This document shows positions 18,255 to 25,918 of a DNA stretch of 64,000 bases, one piece after another. Origin of the DNA: Phycisphaerae bacterium (GTDB lineage Bacteria; Planctomycetota; Phycisphaerae; UBA1845); contig JABWBH010000011.1 in NCBI GenBank assembly GCA_013360585.1, positions 33,352-97,351 of the forward strand, read 5' to 3'. Below the pieces are notes generated by a model. The model worked only from the letters and a program-made list of their open reading frames with translations. It was not told the DNA's origin and ran no database searches. How positions within the stretch are numbered: the stretch's first letter is position 1; each line of letters begins with the position of its first letter. A program made the translations under genes and the position numbers.

Positions 18255-19457
18255 ATGAAGGATCAGTTCGCCGTTGCGGTCGTGGGGTGTCTTTTCGCCG
18301 CCGCGGCCGTCATTGCCCAGGAGCGTCCGACGCCGGACCGCCCCGCGCCGAAACCGCCGCCCCGCCGGGGCTACCTCCTTCCTGAAGATCGCGCGATCGG
18401 CCACTTCCTGGTTCGCGAGAAAGGCTCCAAGGCGGGAGAGGTGTGGGAGGACTTGGTGGAAGCGCGCGGGGCGGTGCTGACGCCGCCGGAACGGGAGGTC
18501 AAGCTCGCTTTCAACGAATCCGCCGTCGCGGATGTGAAGCTTCTTGCAGATTTCAAGGCGGAGAGCCTTGCCGGCTTGTCCCTGCGTCGTCTGACGATCA
18601 AGAATGACGATCTCGCGTTCATCCGCCACCTGAAAGGTCTGCGCGAGCTGGATCTGAGCGGGACAGGGATTACGAACGAAGGACTTAAGCACCTGGAACC
18701 GCTGAAGGAGCTTGAGCTTCTGAACCTTTCCGGAACGAAGATCACCGATGCGGGGCTCAGCGAGGTGGTGCGGTTGGAAAAGTTGATGATCCTCGATCTT
18801 CCGTCGCAGATTACGCCGGACGGGCTGGTCCGCCTGTCGGAGCGTCCGACGTTGGCTTCGCTGTCGCTTCGCGGCAACCCGAACCTGACGGCGACGGATG
18901 CGCTTCGCGGACTGGTCGCGCTGAAGGCGCTGGCCCGGCTGGACCTGGCGGAGTCCACATTGACGGACGCGGCGGGGGAGGCGCTGGGATCATGCAAGCG
19001 TCTCGAGGATGTTGATCTGTCGCGGACGGGCGTCGGAGACGGAACGGCGCGAGCGTTGTCGTCGTCGCGGATCTTGACGCACCTGAACCTGACAAGAACG
19101 GCGGTCACGGACGGTGGCGTCGGGGCGTTAGCGTCGGCGACGTCGCTGGAGACGCTGCTTCTGGGGGGTACGAAGATAACAGATGGGGCGTTGGAGGCGG
19201 TCTGCTCCCTGCCGTTACTGAAGCGTGTCTCCCTGGCGGGGACGGCGGTGACGGACATCGGCGCCGCCCGTCTGTCACGGTTGGCGGGTACGCTGGAAGA
19301 TCTGTCGCTTCAGGACGTTAAAGTGACGGACGCCGTTTGCGGCGATCTGGAGCGACTGACCGGTTTGCGGCGGCTGGTTTTGCGGGGGACCGGATTGACG
19401 TCCGCGTGCCGGGAGCGCCTCCGGAGGCAGTTGCCGAAGTGCGCGATCGTGAATTAA
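18255..19457 (+). CDS. Secreted leucine-rich-repeat protein
   Basis: This 400-residue protein has a signal peptide (core VAVVGCLFAAAAVIA) and a Pro-rich linker. From about residue 105 to the end it carries about a dozen LRRs of 22-25 residues, with patterns such as LRELDLSGTGITNEGLKHL and LELLNLSGTKITDAGLSEV. The GTxITDxGL register is the bacterial cysteine-less type that abounds in planctomycete exoproteins. It should form a periplasmic or surface solenoid for protein binding; no enzymatic domain is present. GAGGGGG precedes the ATG with 6-nt spacing. It follows the thymidine kinase by 16 bases, so the two are probably co-transcribed although functionally unrelated. Confidence 0.85.
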   Translation: MKDQFAVAVVGCLFAAAAVIAQERPTPDRPAPKPPPRRGYLLPEDRAIGHFLVREKGSKAGEVWEDLVEARGAVLTPPEREVKLAFNESAVADVKLLADFKAESLAGLSLRRLTIKNDDLAFIRHLKGLRELDLSGTGITNEGLKHLEPLKELELLNLSGTKITDAGLSEVVRLEKLMILDLPSQITPDGLVRLSERPTLASLSLRGNPNLTATDALRGLVALKALARLDLAESTLTDAAGEALGSCKRLEDVDLSRTGVGDGTARALSSSRILTHLNLTRTAVTDGGVGALASATSLETLLLGGTKITDGALEAVCSLPLLKRVSLAGTAVTDIGAARLSRLAGTLEDLSLQDVKVTDAVCGDLERLTGLRRLVLRGTGLTSACRERLRRQLPKCAIVN

Positions 19458-19711
19458 GGTCCTGCTTCGGGAGGGCTTGCCGACGGTTTCCGAGGCGTGC
19501 AAGGCGGTAGGCGCCTCTTCAAGGCGTCCGTCACGAATACTCCTCCTGAGTTGACGGTTCGGTGAAGCCGCAGGGTTGAGAGGTGCGACGTTCGCGCGTT
19601 TCGGGGGTTCAGGTTGGTTGTCGTTCGTTGGAACAGTCGTGTGCGCGCGTTCGCGTCTCGAAGCCGCACCGAGTTTGTCAGTCAGAGAGGTTTCTGGTAG
19701 AGAGCCGCGCC

Positions 19712-20347
19712 GTGAGCAAAGCAAAAAAGAAAAAGGTGAAAAACGAAACGGAGATTGTTGACGATCTCGAGGAACCGGAAACGGTTCCAGCGGCGGACGA
19801 ACCGCCTGCGGACCTCGCAGACGCCGATGTGCTCCCGGAGGTGGACCTCGTGGACGTGCCCGAAGTCGGCGACCCGGTGGACGCTCCCGAAGCACCGGCG
19901 GGGCGACCCTCCGGTCGCAGGTCGATCGGCGCCAAGGAAGTCATCCCTTTCGCGTGGAAGCTGGTGGGGCGATCCGACGGAATGACGTTGACGCTGTTCA
20001 AGGCGATCGAACGCGACGAGGTCGAGGCGCAGCTCGAGCGCTCCGTGCGTGAGGGGTATTACACGGACCTGAAGATTCTCCCGATTGCGCCGCCGCCTCC
20101 TCCGCCGGTCATCGCGGCCACCGCGCCGTTGCCGATGCCTGAGAAGTCGGCGCCGAAAGGTGCTCCGTCTCCGAAGACCAAGGTTGAGGCGAAGCCGGCC
20201 GCCCGAGCTGAGTCAAAGCCCGCCAAGTCCGCCGCGCCGTCAAAGAAGGAGGCCGCGCCGGGGAAGCGGACGAAGCCTGCCGCGGTCAAGTCGGCCAAGG
20301 CAAGCTCCAAGAAAACGACGAAGAAGGCGGCTGCGCGAAGGAAGTAG
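19712..20347 (+). CDS. Protein with histone-H1-like Lys/Ala/Pro tail
   Basis: This 211-residue protein is read from GTG at 19712, with a GGTAGAGAG ribosome binding site; the sequence upstream in frame is not protein-like. It opens with KAKKKKVK, then has an acidic Asp/Glu/Pro-rich stretch (about 10-65) and a compact globular segment (about 70-125, including EVIPFAWKLVGRSDGMTLTLFKAI and EREGYY-type helices). The last 75 residues are almost wholly Lys, Ala, Pro and Ser, ending KKTTKKAAARRK. Tails of this kind bind DNA in bacterial H1-like proteins, so a nucleoid-associated role is plausible but inferred from composition only. The globular part matches no family I can name. Confidence 0.65.
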   Translation: MSKAKKKKVKNETEIVDDLEEPETVPAADEPPADLADADVLPEVDLVDVPEVGDPVDAPEAPAGRPSGRRSIGAKEVIPFAWKLVGRSDGMTLTLFKAIERDEVEAQLERSVREGYYTDLKILPIAPPPPPPVIAATAPLPMPEKSAPKGAPSPKTKVEAKPAARAESKPAKSAAPSKKEAAPGKRTKPAAVKSAKASSKKTTKKAAARRK

Positions 20348-20484
20348 CCGCCGCAGTCATCTGCGGTCCCTGGGACATCCAAAGTTGTCGCCTCCTGCAA
20401 CCTTCCCGACCGTGACGTCATCGGATCGTTCGGGGGGTTCGGGATAAGCGGCGGCGCGGGTGGGAGAACGTTGAAGGCGTCCTC

Positions 20485-20503
20485 GCCCCGCTAGGGGGCT
20501 TTT
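20485..20503 (+). terminator. Short intrinsic terminator
   Basis: GCCCC pairs with GGGGC around a five-base loop and is followed by TTTT. The stem is only 5 bp, so it may be weak. It lies 138 bases after the H1-like gene. Confidence 0.5.
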
Positions 20504-20604
20504 GTCCTCGCTTTGGGTGAGGGCTTGCGGAAACCTTGCCGGTTCGGTAGAAAAACGAACGTATTTGTTCGGGCTGGGGGTCGCCGAGGCGCGGTTCGGA
20601 CTTA

Positions 20605-20703
20605 ACAGCCCGTTGAAGAAGGGTTCGCGTCCCTCCGGGTCGCGAATTTCACCGAGAAAAAAGGACATCGGAAAGGCCGATCGTGAGTTTTTCAACGAGC
20701 GGT
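20605..20703. mobile_element. 99-bp inverted-repeat element, copy A (MITE-like)
   Basis: The ends ACAGCCCGTTGAAGAA and the complement ACCGCTCGTTGAAAAA form imperfect terminal inverted repeats. TA dinucleotides flank both sides (20603-20604 and 20704-20705). Two other copies of exactly the same length occur at 23672-23770 and 49384-49482. It encodes nothing recognisable. Confidence 0.85.
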
Positions 20704-20789
20704 TAAGCGCCGGGCTGTCGCGGACCCCGCCGTCAGGATGCGGACCGGGGCGGCGAACTTCATGATGTCGACGCGATCGAGACGGACGG

Positions 20790-21929
20790 ATGTCTGAAGC
20801 GGCGATGCTGAGTGCGGTGTCACCGTGGGAGCTTCCGGTCTACGCCTGGTGGGGGCTGGCGGCGGTCTGCGCGGTCCTTGTGCTGGGCGTGTATCCGGCG
20901 CTCGTCCTGCGCAAGTACGTCGGCATCATGATCAACCTGATCGACGAGCAGGCGCCGGACCCGGGGGCGGATTCGCGCGGCGCCAACGGGATCGTCGGCG
21001 AACCGATCGAATTTTCCGCTGCGGACGGTCACCCGCTCCACGGGTTTCTGCTTCGCGGCAACCCTGACCGTCCCCGGCGCGGTCTGATCATTTTCGCGCA
21101 CGAGTTCGACAGTGATCACCGCAGTTGCCTGCGTTACTGCCGCTTTCTCCAGGACGCCGGGTATGATCTCTTCACGTTCGACTTCCGTGGGCACGGGCTG
21201 TCTGCGTCGGAACCGGGGTACAAACCGCGGCAGTGGGCGAGCGACCGCGAACTTGCAGACATGACCGGAGCGATCCGGTGCATGTGCGACAATCTGGAGG
21301 GGAGGGGGCTTCCGCGGGTGCTGGCACTTTTCGGAGTGTCGCGCGGGGCGGGCGCGGCGATCCTTGCGTCAGTCAGGGCGCCGGAGGTCGAGGCGATCAT
21401 CGCGGACAGCGCCTTCTCCAGCGACACGACGCTCGAGTACCTGATGAAGCGCTTTGCGACGATCTTCGCCCGGATTCGCGTCGTCGCGGAGAACCACCCG
21501 CCGACGTTCTGGCGGTTCCTGCGCTGGTTGCTTTTCCGCGAGTTCCGCCGCCGGTTCGGGTGTGAGTTTCCGTCGGTTCGCAAGGCGATGCGACGGCTCG
21601 GGCGGCGTCCGGTTCTGCTGATTCACGGCGGGCGCGACAGTTACATCCCCACGTCACAGTCGCAGCTCTTGTATGATCGGGCGCTGGGCCCCAAGCAGCT
21701 CTGGATCGTTCCCGACGCCCGACACAACCAGAGCATCCTCACCGAACCGCGCGAGTACCAGCGTCGCGTGCTCGACTTTCTCGACGAGCATCTGGCGTGG
21801 AAGAGCGCGATCGTTTCGCCGACGGTCCGCATTCGTCCGGCGGATCGCGCGACGGTCATGCCCGCGCTGGCGACGTCGCGCGGGGGATCTCCCTCTGCGG
21901 TTCCCGCCGCAGCCGCCCAGGATTCGTGA
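20790..21929 (+). CDS. Membrane-anchored alpha/beta hydrolase
   Basis: This 379-residue protein has an N-terminal hydrophobic helix (about 14-38) that should anchor it, followed by an alpha/beta-hydrolase domain. The oxyanion region is FAHEFDSDH, and FDFRGHG follows. The nucleophile elbow is GVSRGAG, the acid is in LLIHGGRDSYIP and the catalytic His in DARHNQS. The intact Ser-Asp-His triad argues for an active esterase or peptidase of the lysophospholipase/BAAT-like type, but the substrate cannot be told from sequence. A short Ala/Pro tail ends the protein. The Shine-Dalgarno sequence is weak; the ATG gives the expected anchor directly. Confidence 0.85.
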   Translation: MSEAAMLSAVSPWELPVYAWWGLAAVCAVLVLGVYPALVLRKYVGIMINLIDEQAPDPGADSRGANGIVGEPIEFSAADGHPLHGFLLRGNPDRPRRGLIIFAHEFDSDHRSCLRYCRFLQDAGYDLFTFDFRGHGLSASEPGYKPRQWASDRELADMTGAIRCMCDNLEGRGLPRVLALFGVSRGAGAAILASVRAPEVEAIIADSAFSSDTTLEYLMKRFATIFARIRVVAENHPPTFWRFLRWLLFREFRRRFGCEFPSVRKAMRRLGRRPVLLIHGGRDSYIPTSQSQLLYDRALGPKQLWIVPDARHNQSILTEPREYQRRVLDFLDEHLAWKSAIVSPTVRIRPADRATVMPALATSRGGSPSAVPAAAAQDS

Positions 21930-22106
21930 CCGTCCGTCGTCCGAAAACGCATCTTCGTCCCGATGAGGCGCGAGGGTCCGCGCTTCTGCGTCGAACCCGG
22001 CCCAAGTCGCAAGAAGAGCACACATCTGCGGACCCGCGCGGAATCCGCGCTTTCGGGATGGAAGCCGCGTCACCCCCGGACTACGATCCCCCGGAGGGAA
22101 AAGAAG

Positions 22107-22946
22107 ATGCGGCATCTGCCTCTGCTAGGTCTGATGATCCTTTCCGGTTGCGGGAATGCGGCCCTGATTCCGATGACGGCTTCCGATGCCGCACCGGCAT
22201 TTGCGGACCTTGGCGGTCCGGCTGAAACATGCAACCCCGGCCGGGAGCTTGCGGTTCAGATTGTCACCGGGGCCGCGATCCTGCTGCGCGACCTGCCCGA
22301 CGCCGGGTTCCACGCGGGAACCCTTCTTCCGTCGTTCGACGTCCGCGCGTTCGATCTTCAGCCGGACGATCGGGAGGAAGTCATCGCCGCGGTTCATGCG
22401 CTCGCGGGTCAGCGCCTTTCCGAATTCGGGCTTCGCATTGTCGGCGAGGAGGCGACGGAGGAATCCGAAGGCGCCGAAGCGCCGGAGATCATCGCCCGCG
22501 TCGTCGTCACCGATCTTCCGGGCGCGCCGGAGCATTGCGGATGTCAGGGCAGCACGAGCGCACTGGGACTGCCGTCGGACGGCCCCGCCGAAGCCGTCGT
22601 CTTCTCCAACGCGTACGTGGATAACGGCCTTGCGGGCGTCCTGATGCGGTACTCGCGGAAGGAGCGGATCGAGAAGCTCGCGGCGGCGCTGTCCAACTCG
22701 ATCCTGCACGAAGTCGGGCACACCCTGGGGCTGGTTCATGTGGACGTTCCAGGTCAGCCGACGCTCCTGATGGCGCGGGGCGGCTCGAGCGCGACAAAAG
22801 TTTCGCTGGCGGCGATGACAACGCTTCAGGCGTATTCCGAGGAGTCGCAGCCGGTCACGACCGACGCGATCGGCGTCCGTGAGACGCAGTGCGACGTGTG
22901 CGTCATCGAGGATACGCTAGCCGCGCGGCGCGAGTGCCTTCGCTGA
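22107..22946 (+). CDS. Metzincin-type zinc metalloprotease lipoprotein
   Basis: This 279-residue protein has a short lipoprotein leader ending in LSGC (about residue 15), then a domain whose zinc site is HEVGHTLGLVH at 201-211. That is the HExxHxxGxxH motif of metzincins such as matrixins. A Met-turn candidate, LLMARGG, lies about 20 residues later. Zinc would be bound by the three His, with Glu202 as the base. The N-terminal part (20-190) resembles archaemetzincin/matrixin-type domains only in general pattern. GGAGGGA precedes the chosen ATG with good spacing; longer in-frame extensions are not protein-like. It should be an envelope-located protease of unknown target. Confidence 0.8.
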   Translation: MRHLPLLGLMILSGCGNAALIPMTASDAAPAFADLGGPAETCNPGRELAVQIVTGAAILLRDLPDAGFHAGTLLPSFDVRAFDLQPDDREEVIAAVHALAGQRLSEFGLRIVGEEATEESEGAEAPEIIARVVVTDLPGAPEHCGCQGSTSALGLPSDGPAEAVVFSNAYVDNGLAGVLMRYSRKERIEKLAAALSNSILHEVGHTLGLVHVDVPGQPTLLMARGGSSATKVSLAAMTTLQAYSEESQPVTTDAIGVRETQCDVCVIEDTLAARRECLR

Positions 22947-23101
22947 TCGCGCGGGGCGCCTGGGCAGAGGTTTCCGCGGATTGAACGGACGGGGCGTGAC
23001 GACAGGTTCGCGGATCGCGCCGCCGGCTCATCGTGAAAAACGTCGCGGATCGAGCGAGGGTCTTCACGGTTCGGGCGAGCGACGAACCGCTTTATCAGGC
23101 G

Positions 23102-23602
23102 TTACGAATTCAACAGCCACGTCAGGTGTCCCAGCGTCGGCAGGATGAGCTTCTCCATCGCCAGGCGCACGGCCCCCGAAGAACCCGGCAGAGCGAACAC
23201 GGCTTTTCTGTTCCGCATACCGGCCAGCGCACCCGACAACATCGCCGCCGGACCGATCTCGGCGAAGCTCAGCGAGCGGAACAGTTCACCGAACCCGTCA
23301 AGGCGCCGCTCCAGCAGAGGCTCGATCGCGTCGCAGGTCACGTCGCGCGGGGCGAAGCCCGTCCCGCCGGAGACAATGACCGCCTGGCATGATGCGTTGT
23401 TGCACCAGCGTTCGACCTGCGCGGCAATCCACGCCGCCTCGTCGGAAACCACCGCGTAGTCGAAGACGCGATGCCCGGCGCCTTCAAGCAACTCCCGGAT
23501 CAGCCGGCCGCTCGAATCCGTCTCGGGCGTGCGCGTGTCGCTGACGGTCAGAACTGCGGCGGAGACGACAACGGTCTGATGCTGGTGTTGGGACGGCAAC
23601 AT
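23102..23602 (-). CDS. moaB: Molybdenum cofactor biosynthesis protein MoaB/Mog family
   Basis: This 166-residue protein belongs to the MogA/MoaB family that adenylylates molybdopterin before metal insertion. Motifs are LTVSDTR near the start, the SGGTGFAPRDVT loop that binds the pterin phosphate, and the PGSSGAVRLAME segment. I placed the start at the ATG at 23602. Longer readings of this frame run into the 99-bp repeat element just upstream and are clearly not part of the protein. No other cofactor gene is nearby. MoaB and Mog are hard to tell apart from sequence alone. Confidence 0.9.
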   Translation of the reverse strand: MLPSQHQHQTVVVSAAVLTVSDTRTPETDSSGRLIRELLEGAGHRVFDYAVVSDEAAWIAAQVERWCNNASCQAVIVSGGTGFAPRDVTCDAIEPLLERRLDGFGELFRSLSFAEIGPAAMLSGALAGMRNRKAVFALPGSSGAVRLAMEKLILPTLGHLTWLLNS

Positions 23603-23671
23603 GACAACGCTTTTACTCCTGCTGCGGGATGCCCACCGCCGAGCGGCGAGATATCCAGCATTCTCTTCTTG

Positions 23672-23770
23672 ACAGCCCGTTGAAAAAGGGGTGCGCCTCC
23701 CTCGGAAGGCGAATGTCATCGGGAACAACCAGCATCACAAAGACCGATCCCGGGTTCTTTAACAGGCTGG
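23672..23770. mobile_element. 99-bp inverted-repeat element, copy B (MITE-like)
   Basis: This copy begins ACAGCCCGTTGAAAAA and ends with the complement of CCAGCCTGTTAAAGAA. The right flank has TA (23771-23772), while the left flank reads TG. It lies between the moaB start and the end of the prepilin gene. Its interior is more diverged than in copies A and C. Confidence 0.8.
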
Positions 23771-23787
23771 TAGTAGGCCACCAGAGG

Positions 23788-24759
23788 TCAGTTGGGCGTC
23801 CAGCCTTTGTGCCGCGCGACCTCCTGCGGCCAGAGGTTTTCCGAGGTGAAGTAGTCCGGGTTGAGCAGGTCCGGCCACTCATAGGTCGTGCTTTCGGGGT
23901 AGCGGTTGTTTCCGCCCTCGAAGGGCTGCTCGTCGATCGTGATGGCGTTGTGCGGGCTGGCGTAGCCGATGTTGGTGTGTTCGCGCTGGCGCCAGAAGAA
24001 CTCCGTGTCCGGGCGGACGCCGCGCAGGTCGCCGTTGGAATACCGGTCGGACGTCCGCACCGTGAGTTTGCGCACGCTGCCGTCGCGCAGGAGGAGGTTG
24101 GCGGCGGGGGACGCCCGGTTGCCGTGGCGATAGCCGACCGTGTTCGACCCCCAGTAAGGGTAGTCGAACCCGACGCCGTCGAGCGCGTGCGCGCTGAGGC
24201 CGTGCATCCAGGTCCACCAGCCGTCGGCGGCGAGGATGCGGTTGCCGTCGAACTTCTCGCGCTCGAAATCCATGTCGGCGGTTTTCCCGCCCCAGGACGC
24301 CAGCGGGACGGCGATGCCGTAGCTGTAGTCTGCGCCACGCCCTCCGCCCAGCGGCGTCGGGTAGTTGAAGTTCCACGACGTTCCGCGGGCGACGTTCACC
24401 GGGTCCGGACGGGCGTCCTTCTCGCAATACCCGATGTCCCACGTGTCGATGTAGCGGTTGACGTAAAGCACGTCGATCCAGGTGGACATGATCCGGTTAT
24501 GTCCGGGCGATCCGGCGGTCGAGCCGTCGTCCCACTTCGGGTAGGCGTGGTGCTCGTCGAAGGCGTACTGGAGCCCGAGTCCGATCTGGTGGAGGTTCTG
24601 ACCGCACGCGACCGTTTTCGCCTGTTCCCGGGCGTTCTGAAGCGACGGCAGGAGGATCGAGATCAGCAGAGCGATGATCGCAATGACGACCAGCAGTTCG
24701 ATCAGCGTGAACGCCGCGGGGCCGACGGACCGGATCGGGCGGTGAATTCGAGGGTTCAT
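23788..24759 (-). CDS. Prepilin-like protein with N-methylation leader
   Basis: This 323-residue protein has a type IV prepilin/pseudopilin N-terminus: a basic leader, then [19 protein letters not shown], with Glu five residues after the cleavage point and the long hydrophobic helix. After [13 protein letters not shown] it continues into a large C-terminal domain rich in Trp, Tyr, Asn and Asp, with [23 protein letters not shown] and [10 protein letters not shown]. Large pilin-like proteins of this kind occur in many copies per planctomycete genome; most are of unknown role. Its ATG overlaps the stop of the upstream zinc-ribbon gene (ATGA), so the two are coupled. Confidence 0.88.
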   Translation of the reverse strand: MNPRIHRPIRSVGPAAFTLIELLVVIAIIALLISILLPSLQNAREQAKTVACGQNLHQIGLGLQYAFDEHHAYPKWDDGSTAGSPGHNRIMSTWIDVLYVNRYIDTWDIGYCEKDARPDPVNVARGTSWNFNYPTPLGGGRGADYSYGIAVPLASWGGKTADMDFEREKFDGNRILAADGWWTWMHGLSAHALDGVGFDYPYWGSNTVGYRHGNRASPAANLLLRDGSVRKLTVRTSDRYSNGDLRGVRPDTEFFWRQREHTNIGYASPHNAITIDEQPFEGGNNRYPESTTYEWPDLLNPDYFTSENLWPQEVARHKGWTPN

Positions 24760-25196
24760 GGCGCTTCCTTGGTTGAGGCGGCGCCGGTGGCCTGGCTGCC
24801 GCAACGGGTGCACGAGGGGATCATCGGCTGGCGGGGAGGATCGCCCTCCAGCGGAGGAAGAAAAAGCTCTCCGCAAGCGTGGCACTTTTTGAGGAACCAC
24901 GCTTCCTGCGCGCCGCAATCGCTGCATGAAAAAGGCGGCGCGTCCGCGACGTCGAGCGAGCGAGCGACGGAGTGTCCGCACTTCATGCATCGCAGCACGG
25001 CTCCGAATTCGCGGGAAACCGTCTGATCGCCGCCGCCCGATCGCCAGGAATACACGAGGACGGCGACGACGAGGATCAGGATGGCGGCCGCACCGATGAA
25101 CACACGCTTTGACACAGGCGCGGGCCTCGATGTCGGCAGACCGCCAAGCAGACGCGTCAGATGATGCGCGACGTGTCCGGCAAGCTGACGAATCAT
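24756..25196 (-). CDS. Membrane-anchored zinc-ribbon protein
   Basis: This 146-residue protein has a basic N-terminus, one transmembrane helix (about 36-54, [19 protein letters not shown]) and three or four Cys pairs: CMKCG, CSDCG, CHACG and CTRCG. The eight Cys can form two zinc ribbons. Such rubredoxin-like knuckles usually mediate protein contacts. The gene directly precedes and overlaps a prepilin gene by ATGA, suggesting that the ribbon protein acts with that pilin, for example as an assembly or anchoring factor; this is inference. The ATG at 25196 is the first one compatible with a membrane-anchor layout. Confidence 0.7.
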   Translation of the reverse strand: MIRQLAGHVAHHLTRLLGGLPTSRPAPVSKRVFIGAAAILILVVAVLVYSWRSGGGDQTVSREFGAVLRCMKCGHSVARSLDVADAPPFSCSDCGAQEAWFLKKCHACGELFLPPLEGDPPRQPMIPSCTRCGSQATGAASTKEAP

Positions 25197-25554
25197 CGCT
25201 GGGCTCCGCATCCGGCGCCGGTGCGCATCCTGACGCGCCTCCGACGCCACGGCAGCCAGTTTACCCTGTCTGCGACTCCAGGAGTAGGTGACAGGGACCG
25301 GGACGGACGCGCCCCGCGCGGTGACCGTCAAGCGGGATTTCGCGCAAGACGTGCTTCAGGCGCCGGAGCATCCCCCGAAACCTGTGCTCCGACACGAGGC
25401 TGGCACGATGCGTGCAGCTTTCGTCGGTCGGGACGGGCTCGCCGTGGGAAGTTCCCGGCGAGGTTCGGGATTCAGCCCGGCATCTTTCGTCCGGCAGGGT
25501 CGCAAGGGGTCGCCCTGCGGCTGCCGGCGTGAGCGGGCGGAAAGGAGCGGAGTC
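25197..25554. other. Divergent intergenic region
   Basis: This 358-base gap separates the divergent zinc-ribbon and small membrane-protein genes. I see no gene or clear hairpin; it presumably carries promoters for both directions. Confidence 0.4.
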
Positions 25555-25866
25555 ATGAATGCTCCGCCGTCCACGAGTTCATGCCCGGCGCGAACGTCCC
25601 TGGGGCGTCGTGTTCTGCGGACGCTGTATTTCATCTTCGTCGCCTACCCTTACGGGCTGGTGTCGCTGCCGTTGGCGACGTTCCTGATCTGGCATCTGAT
25701 TCGCGGCGACGAAGCGCTCGTTGAACACCTGCGGCGCGGATCGCTCAAGGAGGCGCTGCAATGCGGTGCGGTGATCGCCGCCATCACCGTGTTCGCCCTG
25801 CTCGCCGTCACTCATTTCGCGATGACGATGTACACCGGGTGGCGCGAGTCCGCCCGACGACGCTGA
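25555..25866 (+). CDS. Small membrane protein, 103 residues
   Basis: This small protein has two predicted transmembrane helices, about 25-47 (LYFIFVAYPYGLVSLPLATFL) and about 71-93, with a charged loop of about 20 residues between them and a basic C-terminus (ESARRR). AAAGGAGCGG precedes the ATG. I know no family. It is convergent with the PD40-TonB-like gene, ending 52 bases from its stop. Confidence 0.65.
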   Translation: MNAPPSTSSCPARTSLGRRVLRTLYFIFVAYPYGLVSLPLATFLIWHLIRGDEALVEHLRRGSLKEALQCGAVIAAITVFALLAVTHFAMTMYTGWRESARRR

Positions 25867-25918
25867 TCCGCATCGGCGCCGGCGCGTTCGACGCACTTGC
25901 ACGATCCTGTAGCGGATC

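Larger units (their letters stand above)
20348..20789. other. Intergenic region holding a short terminator and a 99-bp element
   Basis: This 442-base gap contains no supported gene. It holds the short hairpin terminator at 20485-20503 and the 99-bp inverted-repeat element at 20605-20703. The rest is unremarkable. Confidence 0.6.

Noticed and set aside
23629..25026. A 465-codon plus-strand open frame
   Set aside because: It begins inside the 99-bp element and runs antisense to the prepilin and zinc-ribbon genes.
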